DNA of 37,856 bases from Deltaproteobacteria bacterium (GTDB taxonomy: Bacteria; Myxococcota; JADLHZ01): NCBI GenBank assembly GCA_020848545.1, contig JADLHZ010000063.1, forward strand, positions 1-37,856, written 5' to 3'. Both the position numbers and the translations under genes were made by a program. A model generated the notes under the pieces. The model had not been told where the DNA came from and ran no database searches. It saw only the letters and a list, made by a program, of their open reading frames with translations. Positions within the stretch are counted from its first letter, which is position 1. Every line of letters starts with the position of its first letter. Positions 1 to 8,752 of this stretch are shown in pieces.

Positions 1-130
1 ATTGGACCGGAATGATGGGCGTCAGAGCTCGAATGGGAGGTTAACGAGTCCATCCTTCGCATGGTGCGGAGGGGGAGAAATCGAATCGGCACTCGGTGCT
101 TGACCGGGAGCCTATTCATGGGAGGCCGGC

Positions 131-373
131 ATGGGCAACACGAGCAAGTCCGGCTCGTCGATCATCGGCGAGCGGCCGCCGCACACGAGCGAAGGCATGG
201 TCGCGCTCGTCGTCGGAGGAAAGAGCCTCGGCATCCAGCTCGGCACGCACATCGTCGCGACGGGATCGCACCCAGCGTCGGTGTCGCTCACGGCGATGAA
301 GGCGGTCGCCGGGGCGTCTGCGTTCAGCGCGCTCGGCGAGATCTCGGCGGAGATCCCCGGACTGCGGGTGTAG
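131..373 (+). CDS. Small hypothetical protein (80 aa)
   Basis: I do not recognise this protein. It begins at an ATG preceded by a good Shine-Dalgarno (GGGAGG at 120-125) and keeps G or C at nearly every third codon position, which favours a real gene over the longer overlapping frames. The product is small, without cysteine or a clear signal peptide. It has an N-terminal polar stretch (MGNTSKSGSSIIGERPP), a short valine/glycine core (MVALVVGGKSLGIQLGTHIV, about residues 23-42) and an alanine-rich, possibly helical C-terminal half. It stops 49 nt before the next plus-strand gene, so it may be the first visible member of a transcript leading to the kinase at 879. No function is assigned. Confidence 0.6.
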   Translation: MGNTSKSGSSIIGERPPHTSEGMVALVVGGKSLGIQLGTHIVATGSHPASVSLTAMKAVAGASAFSALGEISAEIPGLRV

Positions 374-422
374 CGGTCAGAACCACTCGCAAAAAGCGCC
401 CGGGGTCAGGTATCCTCTTCCT

Positions 423-869
423 ATGACGACGATTAAGGGTCCCGGCCCGCAAACGCACGTCCCGGTCGCCGGCGAGACCTCCGCCACCCAAGCGACAAAG
501 GAAACGCAGGCGACGCCGGGCACGCAGGCGCCGGCCGCGCACGACGGCTTCGAGGGCGGCGGGCTCACTTCGGCGCCGATGCAAAACGCGCCGGTGACGG
601 GCTCGGTCATCTCCGGGCTCGCGTTGATCGCGTCGCTGCGCAAGCACCCGCTCTTCGGCAGCGGCGCGCGCGCGAAGCCGCTGCGTCCAGGTGAGCAATC
701 GCTCGGCGATCACGAGCTCGATCCGGCGCTGCTCGCGGTCGATCTCGCGACTGAGCTCGAGCAAGATCTGGCCGACCCCGGCAACGATCAAAACCGCCGC
801 GCTGCGATCGCCGCGCTCTTTGCCGGCTATCCCGGCGGCCGCGACGCGCTCGCGCCGGTGTTCCCCTAG
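423..869 (+). CDS. Hypothetical protein (148 aa) upstream of Ser/Thr kinase
   Basis: No family recognised. The first 50 or so residues are Thr/Ala/Pro/Gln-rich and probably disordered. The remainder contains a short hydrophobic segment (VISGLALIASL, about residues 60-70) and an acidic, helix-prone C-terminal half (LAVDLATELEQDLADPG) ending in a small Gly/Pro tail. There is no export signal or cysteine. The stop lies 9 nt before the kinase start at 879, which argues for co-transcription and perhaps coupling; it could be a partner or substrate of the kinase, but that is inference from position only. Codon bias fits the genome. Confidence 0.6.
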   Translation: MTTIKGPGPQTHVPVAGETSATQATKETQATPGTQAPAAHDGFEGGGLTSAPMQNAPVTGSVISGLALIASLRKHPLFGSGARAKPLRPGEQSLGDHELDPALLAVDLATELEQDLADPGNDQNRRAAIAALFAGYPGGRDALAPVFP

Positions 870-878
870 GCCGGGTCG

Positions 879-2519
879 ATGCAAGCGCCGACGTCCCAAC
901 CCATGCGGCTCGGCCGCTATCAGCTCGTCGGCAAGATCGGCGAGGGCGCGCACGGCGTCGTCTACCTCGCCAACGATCCGAAGCTCGGGCGCGAGGTGGC
1001 GATCAAGGCGCTGCAGCCCGACATGGCGGCCGACGAGGGCGTGCAGATGCGCTTTCGCCGCGAGATGAAGTCCTGCGCGCGCTTGAAGCACCCAAACATC
1101 GTCGAGCTCGTGGACTTCTCCGATCCCGACGCCGAGTGGCCTTACCTCGTCATGGAGCGCCTCCACGGCGAGACGCTGCTCGACCTCATCAACCGCACCA
1201 GCCGGCCGCTCGAGCCGATCGCCGCCGCCGCTGCCGCGCACGAGATCTGCCTGGCGCTCGAGCATGCGCACGCTCAAGGCATCGTCCACCGCGACTTGAA
1301 GCCGGAGAACGTGTTCTTGGAGCCGAACGGCCGCATCGTGCTCTGCGACTTCGGCATCGCTGTCGGCTTCTTCGGCGGCGATACCCTGGCTGGCAAGAAC
1401 ACGAAGCTGCTCGGCTCGCCGCTCTACATGTCCCCCGAGCAGATCCTGGCCGACGCCATCATCGGTCCGCCGTCGGATCTCTTCTCGCTCGGCGCGCTCT
1501 TGCACTTCTTGGTGACCGGCCAACACGCCTTCGGCGAAGAGAGCGTCCTCGGCGTTTTGAAGCGCATCAGCACCGGCTCGCCGCGACCACTACCCCAGGG
1601 GATCGCGGACTCGCGGCTCGGCCGGATCATCAAAGGCCTCCTGCAAGCCGACGTCACGAAGCGCTACGCGAACGCGAGCATCGTCAGCGACGAGCTCCTC
1701 GTCGTGTTGAGCGAAGGCGGCCATGTCGATCCGCGGCGCGCGCTGAAGAACTTGCTCAGCGGCCTGACGACGGACAAAGCGCGCGTCACCTCGGTGACGG
1801 CGATCGAAGATCTCGATCGCGCGTCGAAGACGCTGATCACGAAGGTGGCGCAGGGAAAGCCGCCGAATTGGGACGAGGTCACCGGGAGCGGCACGAGCCA
1901 CACGGTGACGGTGAACCTCGCCGAGCTGCGCGACGAGCTCACGGCGCCTGGCGCGGGCCATGGCGATCACACGCAGATCGCGACCCTCGGCGTGACGATC
2001 GGCAACACCACGTCTACGCCGGTGCCGCCGCAGCGCTCGCAGATGTGGACGCTCGTCATCGGCATCGCGATCATCTTGGGGCTGGGCGTTTCTGCGGTGT
2101 TCTTTCTGCGGCCGAAGCCACCGCCGCCGCTGCCGCCGGACACCCGGGGCAAGGTGACGCCACCCGACCCGCCGCCGGATCTCCCGCCTCCCGAGCAACC
2201 GGTGTTGCCGACACCGCCGATCGAGAAGCCGCCGGTCGTGCCAGTGGTGAAGGATCCGATCGAGGAGCCGGCGAAGAAGCTCGTACCAAAAGCCAAGGTG
2301 GAAGACCCGGGCACTGTGCGCATCATCGCCAAGCCGTGGGCGTACGTTTACATCGACGGGCTGCAAGTCGGGCAAACACCGTCCTACCGCGAAGCATCGC
2401 TCACGCCGGGCAAGCACAAGCTGCGCTTCGTCAACCCAGACTACCCGCCGCTGACCAAAGAGATCACCGTCAAGAGCGGCGACGACACGAAGCTGAAGGT
2501 CGACCTGGCGAATCCGTAG
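879..2519 (+). CDS. Membrane-anchored Ser/Thr protein kinase with C-terminal PEGA domain (546 aa)
   Basis: A Hanks-type eukaryote-like kinase that phosphorylates Ser/Thr residues of protein partners. The N-terminal catalytic domain (about residues 13-275) has the glycine loop IGEGAHGVV, the ATP-anchoring lysine in VAIK (K43), the catalytic loop HRDLKPEN (D139), the DFG motif (D157) and an SPLYMSPEQ activation segment, so it looks catalytically intact. A single transmembrane helix follows at about 389-411, then a roughly 65-residue proline-rich linker and a PEGA domain (about 477-546) that would sit outside the cytoplasm and may sense or bind an envelope component. This order is typical of myxobacterial kinases. 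The start at 879 has no strong ribosome site; ATG at 903 is an alternative. The gene follows the 423-869 gene by 9 nt. Confidence 0.93.
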   Translation: MQAPTSQPMRLGRYQLVGKIGEGAHGVVYLANDPKLGREVAIKALQPDMAADEGVQMRFRREMKSCARLKHPNIVELVDFSDPDAEWPYLVMERLHGETLLDLINRTSRPLEPIAAAAAAHEICLALEHAHAQGIVHRDLKPENVFLEPNGRIVLCDFGIAVGFFGGDTLAGKNTKLLGSPLYMSPEQILADAIIGPPSDLFSLGALLHFLVTGQHAFGEESVLGVLKRISTGSPRPLPQGIADSRLGRIIKGLLQADVTKRYANASIVSDELLVVLSEGGHVDPRRALKNLLSGLTTDKARVTSVTAIEDLDRASKTLITKVAQGKPPNWDEVTGSGTSHTVTVNLAELRDELTAPGAGHGDHTQIATLGVTIGNTTSTPVPPQRSQMWTLVIGIAIILGLGVSAVFFLRPKPPPPLPPDTRGKVTPPDPPPDLPPPEQPVLPTPPIEKPPVVPVVKDPIEEPAKKLVPKAKVEDPGTVRIIAKPWAYVYIDGLQVGQTPSYREASLTPGKHKLRFVNPDYPPLTKEITVKSGDDTKLKVDLANP

Positions 2520-2588
2520 GGTCCCTCGCGCGCGCTCGCACGAGGTCTCGCTTGAGGGCGCTCGTCGCGCGTGTCACACTCGGAGCAG

Positions 2589-3440
2589 ATGTTGCTCTGC
2601 GTCCTTCTCGCGCTCGCCGCCCCGCAAGCGCCGCTCACCAAAGAGCTCGCCGCCGTCGAGAGCGCTTACGACGACACCGAGTTCGAAGACGCGATCGCGC
2701 GCGCGAGCCGGCTGTTGAAGGGACCCGCGCGCCTGAGCCCGCTGCAACGCCGGCGCCTGCTCGAGCTGTCGGCGTTCGCGAGCTTCTACCTCGGGCGCAA
2801 GGGGCCGGCTGAGACGCAGCTCCGCGAGCTCTTCGATCTCGACGCCGAGGCCGACATCGATCGCAAGAAGGTGACGCCCGAGCTCGCGCAGTTCTTCGAC
2901 GACGTGAAATTACGCTGGTTCGACGCGAAGAAGGCAGCGTTGAACGTGGTGCCTGTCGTACCCGACACGCCGCCGGAGACGCGACCGGAGACGACGCCGC
3001 CCCCCGAGACGCCGCCGCTCGATCCCGGCGCCACCGCGTCGGCGCCGATCGCGCGCCCGGCGTTTCGCGCGGTCACGCTGATCCCGTTCGGACTTGGGCA
3101 AATGGCCATCGGCGACTACGCCGCGGGCGTGACCTTCTTCGTGCTCGACGCTGCGCTCGCCGCGACGATGGTCACGCTGTACTGGGTGCGCGAGTCCGAG
3201 AAGGTCGTGGTCGCCGGTGTGAAGACGACGACGTACCTCGATCCGCAGCGCGCTTTCGCCATGCAGATCGCGCAAGACGTGGCTGCGTTCTCGCTGATCG
3301 CCGTCGGCATCATCGGCTTCATCGACGCGCTCGCGTTCTCGCCGATGCGCATGGCCGAGAAGAACGCGCAGCCGACCGTCGCCCCCACCGTCTCCGCGCT
3401 CCCTGGCGGCGCTTCCCTCGGCGTGGCCGGCCGCTTCTGA
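2589..3440 (+). CDS. Exported membrane protein with proline-rich linker and C-terminal helices (283 aa)
   Basis: Function unknown. The ATG at 2589 is preferred over the in-frame GTG at 2571 because it opens directly into a signal-like segment (MLLCVLLALAAPQA) and has GGAG just upstream, although the spacing is short. Residues about 18-115 form a helical domain resembling TPR-like repeats, followed by a Pro/Glu/Thr-rich linker (about 125-160). The last third contains at least two hydrophobic helices, with a PFGLGQMAIGDY motif recalling the small DUF5683-type membrane proteins; that resemblance is by eye. It follows the PEGA kinase by 69 nt and is probably in the same operon. The 3' end faces the oppositely oriented gene ending at 3489. 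Confidence 0.75.
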   Translation: MLLCVLLALAAPQAPLTKELAAVESAYDDTEFEDAIARASRLLKGPARLSPLQRRRLLELSAFASFYLGRKGPAETQLRELFDLDAEADIDRKKVTPELAQFFDDVKLRWFDAKKAALNVVPVVPDTPPETRPETTPPPETPPLDPGATASAPIARPAFRAVTLIPFGLGQMAIGDYAAGVTFFVLDAALAATMVTLYWVRESEKVVVAGVKTTTYLDPQRAFAMQIAQDVAAFSLIAVGIIGFIDALAFSPMRMAEKNAQPTVAPTVSALPGGASLGVAGRF

Positions 3441-3444
3441 CCCA

Positions 3445-3511
3445 CGAAAAGGGACCGGGGAGCAGAACGAAAAGGGACCGGGGAGCGTTCAGCGAAAAGG
3501 GACCGGGGAGC
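3445..3511. repeat. Three copies of a 19-bp direct repeat at the convergent gene junction
   Basis: The motif CGAAAAGGGACCGGGGAGC occurs perfectly at 3445-3463, 3468-3486 and 3493-3511, separated by 4 and 6 nt. It fills the gap between the convergent genes ending at 3440 and 3489. The third copy lies inside the minus-strand gene and encodes its last residues (SPVPFR) directly after the Arg-rich end of the MYXO-CTERM-like tail. It shares the GGGACC core with elements at 31808-31987 and 34450-34482. Confidence 0.9.
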
Positions 3512-6500
3512 GGCGCTTTCGGAGGAGGACGGCGGCGACGAGCAGCCAGAGAGCGAGGTCGCCCGCGTCGGAGACCCCAGAATCGCCCCCAGAATCGCCC
3601 CCAGAATCGCTACAGATGCAGCCGCGTCGCGCGCCGCCGCGGCTGCCGTCGCCGTTGTTGCTCGCGCCGGTCGCGCCGGTGACGCCGCCAGAACCCTCGC
3701 CGCCTTCGCCGTCGCCACCCTCTGTTGGCACCGGTACGGCGTTGATCGACGCAAACCCGGTCGCCGAGTCGTTGCTGCCCGCGGTGTCTGCGCCGTTCGT
3801 GCTGACGCTCGCCGTGAGATCGACGCCGACGGCGCCGGCCGGATCGACGACGCCGATGACGGCGAGCAGGCGCGTCTCACCGGCCGCGATGTCGGCGAGC
3901 GTACAAGTGACGGTGGCGCCATTGGCGACGCAGGTCGGCGGCAGCTTCTTCAAGGTGACCGCGGCCGGAATGGTCAGCACGACGACCGCGCTCGGCGCCG
4001 GATCCGGGCCGTGGTTCGTGACCTCGATGCTGTAAACGATCGTGGCGCCGGCGATCGGCTGCGCCGGCGTGATCGTCAGCTTCGCCGCGAGATCATAGCC
4101 GCTCGCCGGACCGGTCGGGCCCGTGGGCCCCACGACGACGACGGTGTCCGAGTCCATCACCGAGTTATTGCCCGGCGTCGTGTCGGTCGCTGAGGAGATC
4201 GACGCGCTGCTCGTCACCGGGCTCGCCGGCATCGGCCCGACAGTCGCGAGCACGGTGTAGACGACGCTCGTGCCGGCGCGCACCGACGCCGCGTCGGAGA
4301 TCGCACCGTTGCCGCTCGCCGCGCAGGTCGACGCTCCGCCCGGAGCGCAGGTCCACGTCACGTTCGTGAGACCGCCCGCCGGCACGGTGTTGATGACGTT
4401 GACCACCGGCGCGTCGCTCGGACCGGCGTTCGTCACGGTCAGCACATAGGTGAGCATCGCGCCCGGCAGCACCATCGTTTGACCGTCGGTGTACGTGACG
4501 GAGACGTTCGCTTGCGGAACAGCCGGATCCGAGTCGCTCGCCGTGTTGTTCGTCATGTTCGGATCAATCGTGCCGCCCGAGGGTTGCACGGTGGCGTTGA
4601 CCACGACCGCGCCCGTTGTACCCGCGCCGAGCGTGCCGCTCACCGTATAGACGACGCTGCCGCCGCTCGGCAGGTCTACGCCGGCGTCGTTGAGGTTACC
4701 GCTGCCGCTCGCTGCGCCGCATACGCCACCGCCACCGCCGGTCGCGCAAGTCCACGACACGGCGCTGAACGAGCCCGGCAAGGTCGCCGTCACGGTGCCG
4801 TTCGTGATCGGGTCTGGGCCCGCGCTCGAAGCCGTCACGGTGTAGCTCACGCTCGCGCCCGGCGTGATCGCGCCGACGTTGGCGATGGTGACCCCGAGGT
4901 TGGCGCTCGCCGCCGCGATCACGTTGACGCTGCCCGTGGCGACGTCAGGCCCGGTGTTCGTCGTCTGCGTGGCGACGCTGTTCGAGTAGGTACCGGTAAA
5001 TCCGTGCGCGCCGGTCAGGGCGCCCGCGTCGACCGTCACGGTGAAAGCGAAGTTGTTCAACCCGGAGGCGAGATTTCCGCCGGTGCACGTGATCGTCGTC
5101 GTCCCGCTGCAGCTGAAGCCCGAGCTCGCCGGCACCATCGCGCTGTTGAAGGTGATCTCGGCCGGCAAATTGAAGACGAGCGTGGCCGCTTGCACCTGAA
5201 AGATCGCCGGGTTCGTCACGCCGATCGTGATCACGATCTGCTGGCCGGCGTTCGCGCTCGCCGGGCCGCTGTAGCTGACGCTGACGTCGACGTCGGGACG
5301 ACACGCGCTCAGGATCACGTCGTCGATCGCCCAGCCGTCGGCCGTCGCGCCGCCGTCGGACGTCAGGTTGAAGCGCAGCGTGACGCTCTGGCCGGCGTAG
5401 GTCGAGATGTCGTGTACTTGCTTCGAGTAACCGACGTCGACGGGTCCGGTGACCGTGCCAACGCCGTACGCATACTCCATGGTGCCGTCGCTCCACTGCC
5501 ACAGCCGCTGCAAGATCGTGCTCGGAGACGACGTTTGCACGACGTTCGCGGAGAGCGCGTCGCCGCCGGCCATGTGGTACTGCTGCCGCCACTCGATGCG
5601 CACTGGCGGCAAGAAACCGACGAGGTTCAGCACGCGATCGAGGTTCGCGCTTTGGTTGTTGCTGTAGTTGCCGGCGAGCGTCGTCTCGAAGCACCCGGAG
5701 CCCGTCGCGCAGGCGGCGAGCGGCTCGCCGACCATCGGCGTGGCACCGCTCGCGCGCACCCAGTCGCCGCTCGAGGCAAACGAGTCGACGCCGCCCTCGA
5801 AGCCCGCGTTGAACACCTGGGCGATCGTTCCTTCCGGGCACGAAAGCACCGCGTCGGTCATCGCGCACACGTAGAGCGACCACGAGTTGAACGTGCCGTT
5901 GTTGCTACTGCCGCTGTTGCCAGCGTCGTCGAACAGGCGCAGGGTCCAGGTGCCCTGCGCGTCGAGGCCGTCGAGCCACGAGAGGCGCGCCGGCCGCTGG
6001 GGCTTGAAGCTCAGCGGCAGCGCGGTGTCGACCCACAGCTCGCCGTCGTAGGCTTCGATCGGCAACGCGGCCTCGTCGTCGAAGCGCGCGGCGATCGTGT
6101 CGTTGGTGTTGCCGCCGAGGTCGCCGAAGAAGCCGAACGCGGGCGTGGTCGCGCCGGTGTTGCCGCCGGGCGGGATCAACGCGAGCTCCAGTTGATCGAT
6201 GCGATCGTGCTGCACGTCGACGCGCAAGTCGACGTCGACGACGCGGCCGATGTTCGGGATCGTCACGCTGTGCTCGGCGAAGATGCCGCCCGAGGGGCCG
6301 ATCGCGCCAGACAAGCCGGTCGTGCCGGTGACGCCCGTGCACGTGATCGTGCCGCCGCTCGGGTTCGTGTGCGGAAACACCGAGACGCTCAGTCCGTAGA
6401 CGTTGCTCGCGTTGGCGGCGCCCGCGACCACGGCGAAGACGAGCGTGCCGGCGTTCTGCATCGTCAGGAAGAACGCGGCCGCGTCGGCGCCGCTGTTCGC

Positions 6501-7289
6501 GCCGCCGGGCCCAGTGTCCCAGACGACGGCGCCGCCCGCGCCGATCGGCGTGATGCCCTGAATGTCGATCTGCGGCGTGAACGCGCTGCCGTCGGGCCCG
6601 GAGTCGACAGCGATGAACACCGTGTCGCCAGCGCTGAGCGCGATGCTGAAGAAGTCGGTCGCGTCGTTCTGGTTGCCGGCGCCGCCGAGCACGCCGCTGA
6701 CCCAAGCGCCGCCAGATGCGATCGTATTTCCCGGCGAGGCGTCGTTGTTCTCGGTCTCACTCGTCTGCGCGCCGCTCTGCATCTGCCAGTAGAGCTCGTA
6801 GTCGAGGACCATGGCGCCGGACGCCGTGCCGTGACCGACGCAGAGGTAGTGCGTCCCTGTCGCCGTCACCGTGGATCCTGCGAGCACCGCGCCGTTGTCA
6901 CCGAAGATGCCGTCGTCGTTGTCGTTCTCGATGAGCGTCGTGCCGTTCGGGCCGTAGAACGAGAGCTGCGGGTTGTCGAAGCCGGTCGGGCTGTAGCTCG
7001 TCGACACTGCGGCGTAGAGCACGTCGCCGGTCACGCCCGATACGCCGAAGCAATCGATGTCGTACTCGCCGCGATCGTAGAGCGAGCCGCGAACGACGCC
7101 CTTCGTGCCTTGGATCATTTGCACGGGTGCCGAGAGCCCGGGCGCACCTGTCGCGCCGGTCGTGCCGGTGAGGCCGGTCGGCCCGTTGGGCTCGAACTCC
7201 TCGACGATGTTGGCGCCCGCAAAGGCAGGCGAAGCCGTTGCGAGCGCGGCCGCGAACAAAAAGCCCGAGAGCTTTATTTGCCTGCCCAT
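3489..7289 (-). CDS. Secreted surface protein: PPC-like, P-domain and DUF11 repeats with MYXO-CTERM-like tail (1266 aa)
   Basis: A likely cell-surface protein of unknown role. The ATG at 7289 is chosen because it gives a clean signal peptide (LFAAALATASPAFA) and has GGAG upstream; the open frame extends further 5' but overlaps the preceding gene. Domains in order: two PPC-like beta modules (about 30-290; the second has ETENNDASPGNTI and DFFSIALSAGDTVF), a proprotein-convertase P-like domain (about 335-455), a MAM- or jelly-roll-like module (about 470-630), four DUF11-type repeats (about 630-1180), a Gly-rich linker and a MYXO-CTERM-like end with GCIC, a hydrophobic helix and RKRR. Short Gly-X-Thr tracts occur at residues 36-51, 319-335, 1054-1064 and near the C-terminus. 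The start lies 29 nt after the 7319-8749 gene, so it is the last gene of the operon. Confidence 0.88.
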   Translation of the reverse strand: MGRQIKLSGFLFAAALATASPAFAGANIVEEFEPNGPTGLTGTTGATGAPGLSAPVQMIQGTKGVVRGSLYDRGEYDIDCFGVSGVTGDVLYAAVSTSYSPTGFDNPQLSFYGPNGTTLIENDNDDGIFGDNGAVLAGSTVTATGTHYLCVGHGTASGAMVLDYELYWQMQSGAQTSETENNDASPGNTIASGGAWVSGVLGGAGNQNDATDFFSIALSAGDTVFIAVDSGPDGSAFTPQIDIQGITPIGAGGAVVWDTGPGGANSGADAAAFFLTMQNAGTLVFAVVAGAANASNVYGLSVSVFPHTNPSGGTITCTGVTGTTGLSGAIGPSGGIFAEHSVTIPNIGRVVDVDLRVDVQHDRIDQLELALIPPGGNTGATTPAFGFFGDLGGNTNDTIAARFDDEAALPIEAYDGELWVDTALPLSFKPQRPARLSWLDGLDAQGTWTLRLFDDAGNSGSSNNGTFNSWSLYVCAMTDAVLSCPEGTIAQVFNAGFEGGVDSFASSGDWVRASGATPMVGEPLAACATGSGCFETTLAGNYSNNQSANLDRVLNLVGFLPPVRIEWRQQYHMAGGDALSANVVQTSSPSTILQRLWQWSDGTMEYAYGVGTVTGPVDVGYSKQVHDISTYAGQSVTLRFNLTSDGGATADGWAIDDVILSACRPDVDVSVSYSGPASANAGQQIVITIGVTNPAIFQVQAATLVFNLPAEITFNSAMVPASSGFSCSGTTTITCTGGNLASGLNNFAFTVTVDAGALTGAHGFTGTYSNSVATQTTNTGPDVATGSVNVIAAASANLGVTIANVGAITPGASVSYTVTASSAGPDPITNGTVTATLPGSFSAVSWTCATGGGGGVCGAASGSGNLNDAGVDLPSGGSVVYTVSGTLGAGTTGAVVVNATVQPSGGTIDPNMTNNTASDSDPAVPQANVSVTYTDGQTMVLPGAMLTYVLTVTNAGPSDAPVVNVINTVPAGGLTNVTWTCAPGGASTCAASGNGAISDAASVRAGTSVVYTVLATVGPMPASPVTSSASISSATDTTPGNNSVMDSDTVVVVGPTGPTGPASGYDLAAKLTITPAQPIAGATIVYSIEVTNHGPDPAPSAVVVLTIPAAVTLKKLPPTCVANGATVTCTLADIAAGETRLLAVIGVVDPAGAVGVDLTASVSTNGADTAGSNDSATGFASINAVPVPTEGGDGEGGEGSGGVTGATGASNNGDGSRGGARRGCICSDSGGDSGGDSGVSDAGDLALWLLVAAVLLRKRRSPVPFR
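3575..3610. repeat. 12-bp tandem repeat, three perfect units
   Basis: CCCCAGAATCGC is repeated three times with 12-bp period inside the minus-strand gene 3489-7289. It encodes Gly-Asp-Ser-Gly units between the GCIC cysteine motif and the hydrophobic anchor of the MYXO-CTERM-like tail, so copy number would change the linker length in whole 4-residue steps. Confidence 0.85.
7137..7184 (-). repeat. Gly-X-Thr (collagen-like) tract 1 in the 1266-aa protein
   Basis: Residues 36-51 read GPTGLTGTTGATGAPG, five Gly-X-Y triplets with Thr in the Y position four times, built on a 9-bp period in the DNA. The tract directly follows EPN at the start of the first PPC-like module, where a short non-repetitive linker is expected. 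Confidence 0.8.
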
Positions 7290-7318
7290 GGCCCTACTCC
7301 TCGTCCTCAGTCCGGTCC

Positions 7319-8749
7319 TCATGGTGGCGGACACGCGAGCGCGCCGCTGCACGCGTTGTCGAACACCACGGGGAACAGCGCCTCGACCCCGCCGCAGATC
7401 GACGGCGTCGCATCGTAACAAGCGCGCACCGCGATGGTCGCGTCGTTCACCTGACCGCTGCCGTAGCGGAGCGCGCACTGGATCGCGTGCGTCGCCTCGA
7501 GCACGTCCGGCTGATTGATGAAGTCGCCGCCGGTGATGCGCACCGCGACCGCGAAGTGGTGCATGCCGTCGGCGTTCGCGGCCCAATTGATGTTGTAGCG
7601 GCAACCCGAGGGGCCCGTCGCGCTCGTCGTGCCTGTCGGGCCGGTCACCGAGAAGCCGCTCGGCACCTTGTACGCGAAGCCCGAGACGATCGCCGACGGC
7701 CCCGACTCGAAGGTCTTCGCCGGGTTCAGCGACGTCACTTCATAGAAGTGATTCACGCCGTTGACGATGCCGCTCGTGTCTTGAAAGTTGAGGACCGTGA
7801 GCGGCACCGGCGTCACGCTCGTCAGGTTGCCGTCCTTGTAGACTTTGTAGCTCGTGTTCGTCGACGCATGCGGGGGCGGCTGCCAGGTGATCGTCAGGCT
7901 GCCGCTCGCGGCAGTGATACCGGGATTCTGCGGCGGCTCGATCTGCTGCGGCGTGGCGGTCGCTTCGAGCGACGCCGGGCCATCGCCGTCGGCGTTGTTG
8001 CCCTTGACGATGTAATACTGGGCGGTGCCGTTCGTGAGCCCGCCGTGCGTGTACGAAGGCGACGTCACCTGCGTGAGCGCCGTGTACGGACCGCCCGGCG
8101 TCGACGAGCGCAAGACTTTATATAGTGTCGCACCGGCGACCGGCGCCCAGGTGAGGTCGACCTCGGTGTCACCCGGGTGCGCGGTGAGCCCGCTTGGCGC
8201 GGCCGGCGGATTGAGCACGAGGACGACCGGAAGCAAGTCGCCGACGAAGCCGCGGCTGAAGTGATCGACGGTCGCCGTGAAGGTGGTGCCGAGGAGCAGT
8301 CCGTCGACCTCGTCGAAGGTGTTCGGATCGTTCAAACGCGACCAGTAGAACTTGCCGTTCGTGGCGTCGCCGGTGAGCTCGATCTCGACGATGAGCGGCG
8401 ACGAAAACACGAGGCCCTCGGGCTCGAACGCCCACACTTTCGAGAACAGCTTGTAGCCGGGGATCGTGTCGTCGGTTTGGCGCACGGTGATGAGTGTGCT
8501 CGCGGTCAACGCTCCCGGCGGCAAGGTGGCGCCGCTGCTGCCGAGCTTCACCTCGCCGCCGTTGCCGTCGAGGGTCTTGCTGATCGTCGTCGGCATCGCG
8601 ATCATCTCGGTCGGTCCGACGGGGCCTGTCGGGCCGGTGCTCGTCTCGCCGGTCGTGCCAGTCGTGCCGGTGCCGTTATTGTTGTTGTTCGCCGATGGTG
8701 GCCCGCACGCGGCAACGATGAATAAGGAAGCGACGAGTGAACGGTACAT
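7319..8749 (-). CDS. Lipoprotein with ZU5-like and fibronectin type III domains (476 aa)
   Basis: An envelope lipoprotein of unknown function. The N-terminus MYRSLVASLFIVAAC is a lipoprotein signal with the lipidated cysteine at residue 15. It is followed by an Asn run and a Gly-X-Thr tract (residues 26-47), then a ZU5-like domain (about 50-160; GGEVKLGSSGATLPPGAL is characteristic) and two fibronectin type III domains (about 170-260 and 262-350). A C-terminal module with several cysteines contains a second Gly-X-Thr tract (TGPTGTTSATGPSG). It starts 3 nt after the stop of the 1985-aa gene and ends 29 nt before the next, so the genes are co-transcribed and probably coupled. The fibronectin domains suggest adhesion or protein contact at the surface; no enzyme motif is visible. 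Confidence 0.88.
   Translation of the reverse strand: MYRSLVASLFIVAACGPPSANNNNNGTGTTGTTGETSTGPTGPVGPTEMIAMPTTISKTLDGNGGEVKLGSSGATLPPGALTASTLITVRQTDDTIPGYKLFSKVWAFEPEGLVFSSPLIVEIELTGDATNGKFYWSRLNDPNTFDEVDGLLLGTTFTATVDHFSRGFVGDLLPVVLVLNPPAAPSGLTAHPGDTEVDLTWAPVAGATLYKVLRSSTPGGPYTALTQVTSPSYTHGGLTNGTAQYYIVKGNNADGDGPASLEATATPQQIEPPQNPGITAASGSLTITWQPPPHASTNTSYKVYKDGNLTSVTPVPLTVLNFQDTSGIVNGVNHFYEVTSLNPAKTFESGPSAIVSGFAYKVPSGFSVTGPTGTTSATGPSGCRYNINWAANADGMHHFAVAVRITGGDFINQPDVLEATHAIQCALRYGSGQVNDATIAVRACYDATPSICGGVEALFPVVFDNACSGALACPPP
8609..8674 (-). repeat. Gly-X-Thr tract in the 476-aa lipoprotein
   Basis: Residues 26-47 read GTGTTGTTGETSTGPTGPVGPT, given here as consecutive parts GTGTTGTTGETS and TGPTGPVGPT. 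It follows an Asn run right after the lipidated N-terminus. The underlying DNA has a 9-bp CCGGTCNNG-like period on the plus strand. Confidence 0.8.
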
Positions 8750-8752
8750 CTT

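Noticed and set aside
1..44. Possible 3' end of an upstream gene in frame 3 (ending TAA at 42-44)
   Set aside because: Only 13 codons are visible, too few to judge coding bias or homology.
4479..7418. Plus-strand open frame of about 980 codons opposite the 1266-aa surface protein
   Set aside because: Shadow of the minus-strand gene, whose signal peptide, domains and MYXO-CTERM-like tail are clear.
7290..7604. In-frame 5' extension of the 1266-aa surface protein gene
   Set aside because: It overlaps the upstream lipoprotein gene, is Arg-rich, and would bury the signal peptide that starts at 7289.
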